Assembly: GCA_014523665.1 (NCBI GenBank)
Contig: JAATVR010000041.1
Span: 1 to 16,876, forward strand
DNA length: 16,876 bases
Reading direction: 5' to 3'
Source of the DNA: Nitrososphaerales archaeon TH526
Lineage (GTDB): Archaea > Thermoproteota > Nitrososphaeria > Nitrososphaerales > Nitrososphaeraceae
Numbering within the stretch: position 1 is the first letter of the stretch; each line of letters begins with the position of its first letter. Under the pieces are notes generated by a model. That model was given only the letters and a program-made list of their open reading frames with translations, searched no databases and was not told the origin of the DNA. The translations under genes were made by a program, and so were the position numbers. This document shows, one piece after another, positions 15,326-16,876 of this stretch.

Positions 15326-15514
15326 TCATGGTTTAGTTCGCACTAGCCTAAAGCTCTTTTCACTCTCTACGAACATCGCGAAGGTTTCACCCTCTACGAT
15401 ATTCAGCTTGTCAATTATTGCCTTAGGAATAGGTACCATTAGAGTTGGTTTAATGCCTGGCCTAGCTGCACGAATCCTCACATAAACTACCCGCACTTTC
15501 TTTTCTTTTATCAT
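15326..15514 (-). CDS. AbrB/SpoVT-like DNA-binding protein
   Basis: This 62-residue protein has a single swapped-hairpin AbrB domain: a strand (MVPIPKAIIDKLNI, 26-39) followed by EGETFAMFVESEKSFRLV (41-58). This is the pattern seen in transition-state regulators and antitoxins. A basic N-terminal arm (KEKKVRVVYVRIRAARPG) may contact DNA. Such proteins act as dimers that bind AT-rich DNA. No toxin gene is next to it, so an antitoxin role is not supported; a stand-alone regulator is more likely. An AATAAATAC stretch about 30-38 bases upstream of the ATG (near 15545) is a candidate TATA box. Confidence 0.8.
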   Translation of the reverse strand: MIKEKKVRVVYVRIRAARPGIKPTLMVPIPKAIIDKLNIVEGETFAMFVESEKSFRLVRTKP

Positions 15515-16032
15515 ATCCGCTTCAGGTGTAGGAAGTCTCGTATTGTATTTATTTGTTAATAATACATCGCATAATTACGTTAATTGTTATTATGTAGGTA
15601 CATAGTGCTATCAGACATATGATACTGAAAGTACATACCATACTATTGATACATACAATAAAGCTTAATGTGGGCGAACCAATGTATGCAAAATGAAGCT
15701 TTTATACCTTAGATCAATGCAATACCGTCATCCTTTGCACCACCATCTCTAACTCTCATTCAAAAACAACCTTTTATGCTGATTCTGCAGATACAGTTCC
15801 CCTGCAACGGTTGATGAAATTCTTTTTGGAGAAGGATTAGCTCGATAGTAGTTATTCCTAGCAATTGACGGTATTGGAGATATGTGATTCTCATTGAGAA
15901 GTCGTTCATGACCTCAACACGGCCAAATGCAAGAAACCAGCCAGGATAATCCCCTGATATCTGATCCTAACTGTATGGCGACTGTGATATCAACAGAATA
16001 TATTTTTCTAAGAGTAACCGTAAGGTTATACT
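15515..16032. other. Long gap, possible worn gene at 15749-15960 (minus)
   Basis: No intact gene is present. On the minus strand, 15749 to about 15960, two short adjoining frames look like protein: GDYPGWFLAFGRVEVMNDF, then after a one-base shift PIPSIARNNYYRANPSPK and VAGELYLQNQHKRLFLNES to a stop. I do not recognise a family. It may be another decayed gene. Near the right end a short inverted repeat, TAACC-GTAA-GGTTA (16015-16028), lies 4 bases before the next ATG, with an AT-rich TATA-like run near 15996-16008. Confidence 0.35.
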
Positions 16033-16158
16033 ATGACCTCAGGTAACAGAATAGACTTTAATGAACCGATACCCGAGATGATTACACGTTTAAAATCAGA
16101 GCATAAGAAATTTGAATTCGATATGGCCAAGATAAAAACAAGTATAAAGGATGACAAT
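16033..16158 (+). pseudogene. N-terminal fragment of an unrecognised helical protein
   Basis: From ATG 16033 about 40 codons look genuine: a charged helical start with EPIPEMITRLKSEHKKFEFD. Then the sequence passes into the transporter remnant in the wrong frame and ends at 16275 after a Cys-rich nonsense tail. The EHKKFE pattern is reminiscent of hemerythrin-like HHE domains, but too little remains to be sure. A TATA-like stretch lies upstream, so it may be transcribed. Confidence 0.5.
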
Positions 16159-16360
16159 ATTACTTATGGCTCCTGTTGCAGTAGCAGCAAGCTACGGGTT
16201 TATCATGCCTGTTGGTACTCCTCCAAATGCAATAGTATTTTCAAGTGGCTATGTAACTGCTGGAAAAATGGCTAGAGTAGGACTTCCCTTGGATTTCATA
16301 TCAATCGTGATGGTAACAATATTAACAAGTATCCTAGTTCCCATAGTCTTTGGAATTTGA
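16151..16360 (+). pseudogene. SLC13 (DASS) anion transporter, C-terminal remnant
   Basis: The frame gives 69 residues matching the end of sodium:dicarboxylate/sulfate symporters: APVAVAASYGFIMPVGTPPNAI followed by the SSGY block, then a last membrane helix LDFISIVMVTILTSILVP. The TPPNAI region is the second substrate- and sodium-binding loop of the family. The first 350-400 residues are gone; the upstream frame is closed by a TAA at 16145-16147. The remnant is joined directly to the start of another gene, so a large deletion between two genes is likely. Not functional. Confidence 0.85.
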
Positions 16361-16385
16361 TATAAGGTCATAAACCCGGCACTAT

Positions 16386-16407
16386 GAACCTTGAAAGTTC
16401 AAGGTTC
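16386..16407 (+). terminator. Perfect inverted repeat, 10-bp arms
   Basis: GAACCTTGAA and TTCAAGGTTC are perfect complements separated by AG. It lies 25 bases past the transporter stop and abuts a second hairpin. It may be part of a transcription terminator or an operator. Confidence 0.5.
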
Positions 16408-16425
16408 GGGATCAATAAGATCCCG
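16407..16425 (+). terminator. Second hairpin followed by T-rich DNA
   Basis: CGGGATC-AATAA-GATCCCG is a 7-bp GC-rich stem with a 5-base loop, followed by TTTATATTTT and later a run of seven T (16450-16456). This resembles a terminator for plus-strand transcripts and shares its first base with the preceding inverted repeat. Confidence 0.55.
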
Positions 16426-16755
16426 TTTATATTTTCTGATTTTACATATTTTTTTCTTTCAAGTACTATGCGCTCTTCCTTTCAGAAAGTTGAATCATTA
16501 CCTTTAAAAAGAAAGTTAAATTGCTTGTATCAGAATTATAAGTAGGATCTTGATACACGCCTTGATATTATCCGATTCATATTCCGTAAAATGCAAAATA
16601 AGATGCTGCTAATTCAAATCTGATCTTTAATTTCATTTGTAATTAAATAACAACTTGTTAAGCATAAAATATCTAAACCTCAAACTACGAATCGATTTCA
16701 TTAGAAACAGAAATATGCATATGATTTGGAAAAAGTACCTTTATATTTTTTGAGG
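16426..16755. other. AT-rich gap before the universal stress protein
   Basis: There is no ORF of note. It includes T-runs after the double hairpin and, at about 16739-16750, a TTTATATTTTTT stretch that is a likely TATA region for the stress protein gene. Confidence 0.35.
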
Positions 16756-16761
16756 GGTGAT
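16756..16761 (+). promoter_or_regulatory. Ribosome-binding site GGTGAT
   Basis: GGTGAT matches the archaeal 16S tail. It is 10 bases before GTG 16772, which is in frame with the stress protein, but only 3 bases before ATG 16765, which stops after four codons. The spacing therefore favours the GTG start. Confidence 0.45.
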
Positions 16762-16771
16762 ATTATGAGTA

Positions 16772-16876
16772 GTGCGTAAACAACAGGCGATTTATACCAA
16801 ATATTCAGCGATACTTGTTGCAGTTGATGGTTCCAATGAATCAATGAATGCGGCAAGACATGCTATAGGTTTAGCC
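16772..16876 (+). CDS. Universal stress protein (UspA family), partial at window edge
   Basis: The 35 visible codons contain the first strand and helix of the Usp fold: KYSAILVAVDGSNESMNAARHAIGLA. The VAVDGS turn leads into the nucleotide-binding core in ATP-binding members. The gene runs off the right edge. The start is taken as GTG 16772, since a stop lies in frame just upstream. The nearby ATG (16765) gives MSSA and then TAA in another frame; a one-base change near it would make it the true start. Usp proteins are usually cytoplasmic dimers tied to stress or energy state, and archaea carry several copies. Confidence 0.85.
   Translation, partial: MRKQQAIYTKYSAILVAVDGSNESMNAARHAIGLA

Noticed and set aside
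15326..15514. Toxin-antitoxin pair based on the AbrB-like protein
   Set aside because: No adjacent small toxin-like gene is present on the same strand, so only a lone AbrB-type protein is supported.
16033..16275. 80-residue Cys-rich protein
   Set aside because: The Cys-rich second half is the transporter C-terminus read in the wrong frame, so it is not a real zinc-binding domain.
16386..16425. tRNA gene suggested by GGTTCGGGATC
   Set aside because: The flanking sequence does not form an acceptor stem, anticodon arm or D arm; it is better explained as two simple hairpins.
1..16876. CRISPR array, insertion sequence or phage genes
   Set aside because: No spaced direct repeats, transposase, integrase or terminal inverted repeats were seen on either strand.

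Overview
The window looks like chromosomal DNA from an ammonia-oxidising archaeon of the Nitrososphaeria (Thaumarchaeota), most like the soil lineages Nitrososphaera or Nitrosocosmicus. This rests on recognised protein families and style: AT-rich DNA, TTG and GTG starts, TATA-like boxes close to start codons, and an archaeal type 5 uracil-DNA glycosylase. No rRNA or other firm taxonomic marker is present, so the assignment is inference.

Layout. 1-369 has no convincing gene. 370-3896 (all minus strand) holds malic enzyme, then a pyruvate-oxidase-type ThDP enzyme, then a 71-residue protein. The first two would link malate to pyruvate and on to acetate or acetyl-phosphate. 4263-4622 (plus) is a DUF488/YeaO-like protein, convergent with the UDGb gene (4785-5525, minus). 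5720-6194 (minus) is a small membrane-anchored protein broken by a one-base frame change. 6379-8291 (minus) is a two-gene operon for the large and small subunits of an isopropylmalate dehydratase/homoaconitase-family enzyme (leuC-leuD). The large subunit has Ser where the first iron-sulfur ligand Cys is expected.

8700-16360 is different. Two genes are intact: a patatin-like lipase (9291-10517) and a fused Rieske ferredoxin/ferredoxin reductase (10647-11741). Around them lie decayed genes: a zinc alcohol dehydrogenase broken by a 10-bp tandem duplication; an extradiol-dioxygenase-like VOC protein missing single bases at two G-containing sites; a secreted PQQ-type sugar dehydrogenase with an in-frame TAA and a frameshift; the N-terminal third of a CoA-disulfide-reductase-like flavoprotein; and the C-terminal end of an SLC13 anion transporter joined to the start of an unrelated gene. 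An AbrB-like DNA-binding protein (15326-15514, minus) appears intact. The window ends in the start of a universal stress protein (plus strand).

The sugar, alcohol and aromatic oxidation functions in this second half suggest an accessory block, perhaps gained by transfer, that is being lost. Because many breaks are single-base shifts, sequencing or assembly error must be excluded first. The 10-bp duplication, the truncations and the gene junctions are not explained by simple homopolymer miscalls. I found no CRISPR array, tRNA, rRNA or insertion sequence, and no clear evidence of a wholly new system. The best leads are the Cys-to-Ser change in LeuC, the ribosome-binding site plus 10-codon leader ORF before the TTG start of malic enzyme, and the paired hairpins near 16.4 kb.
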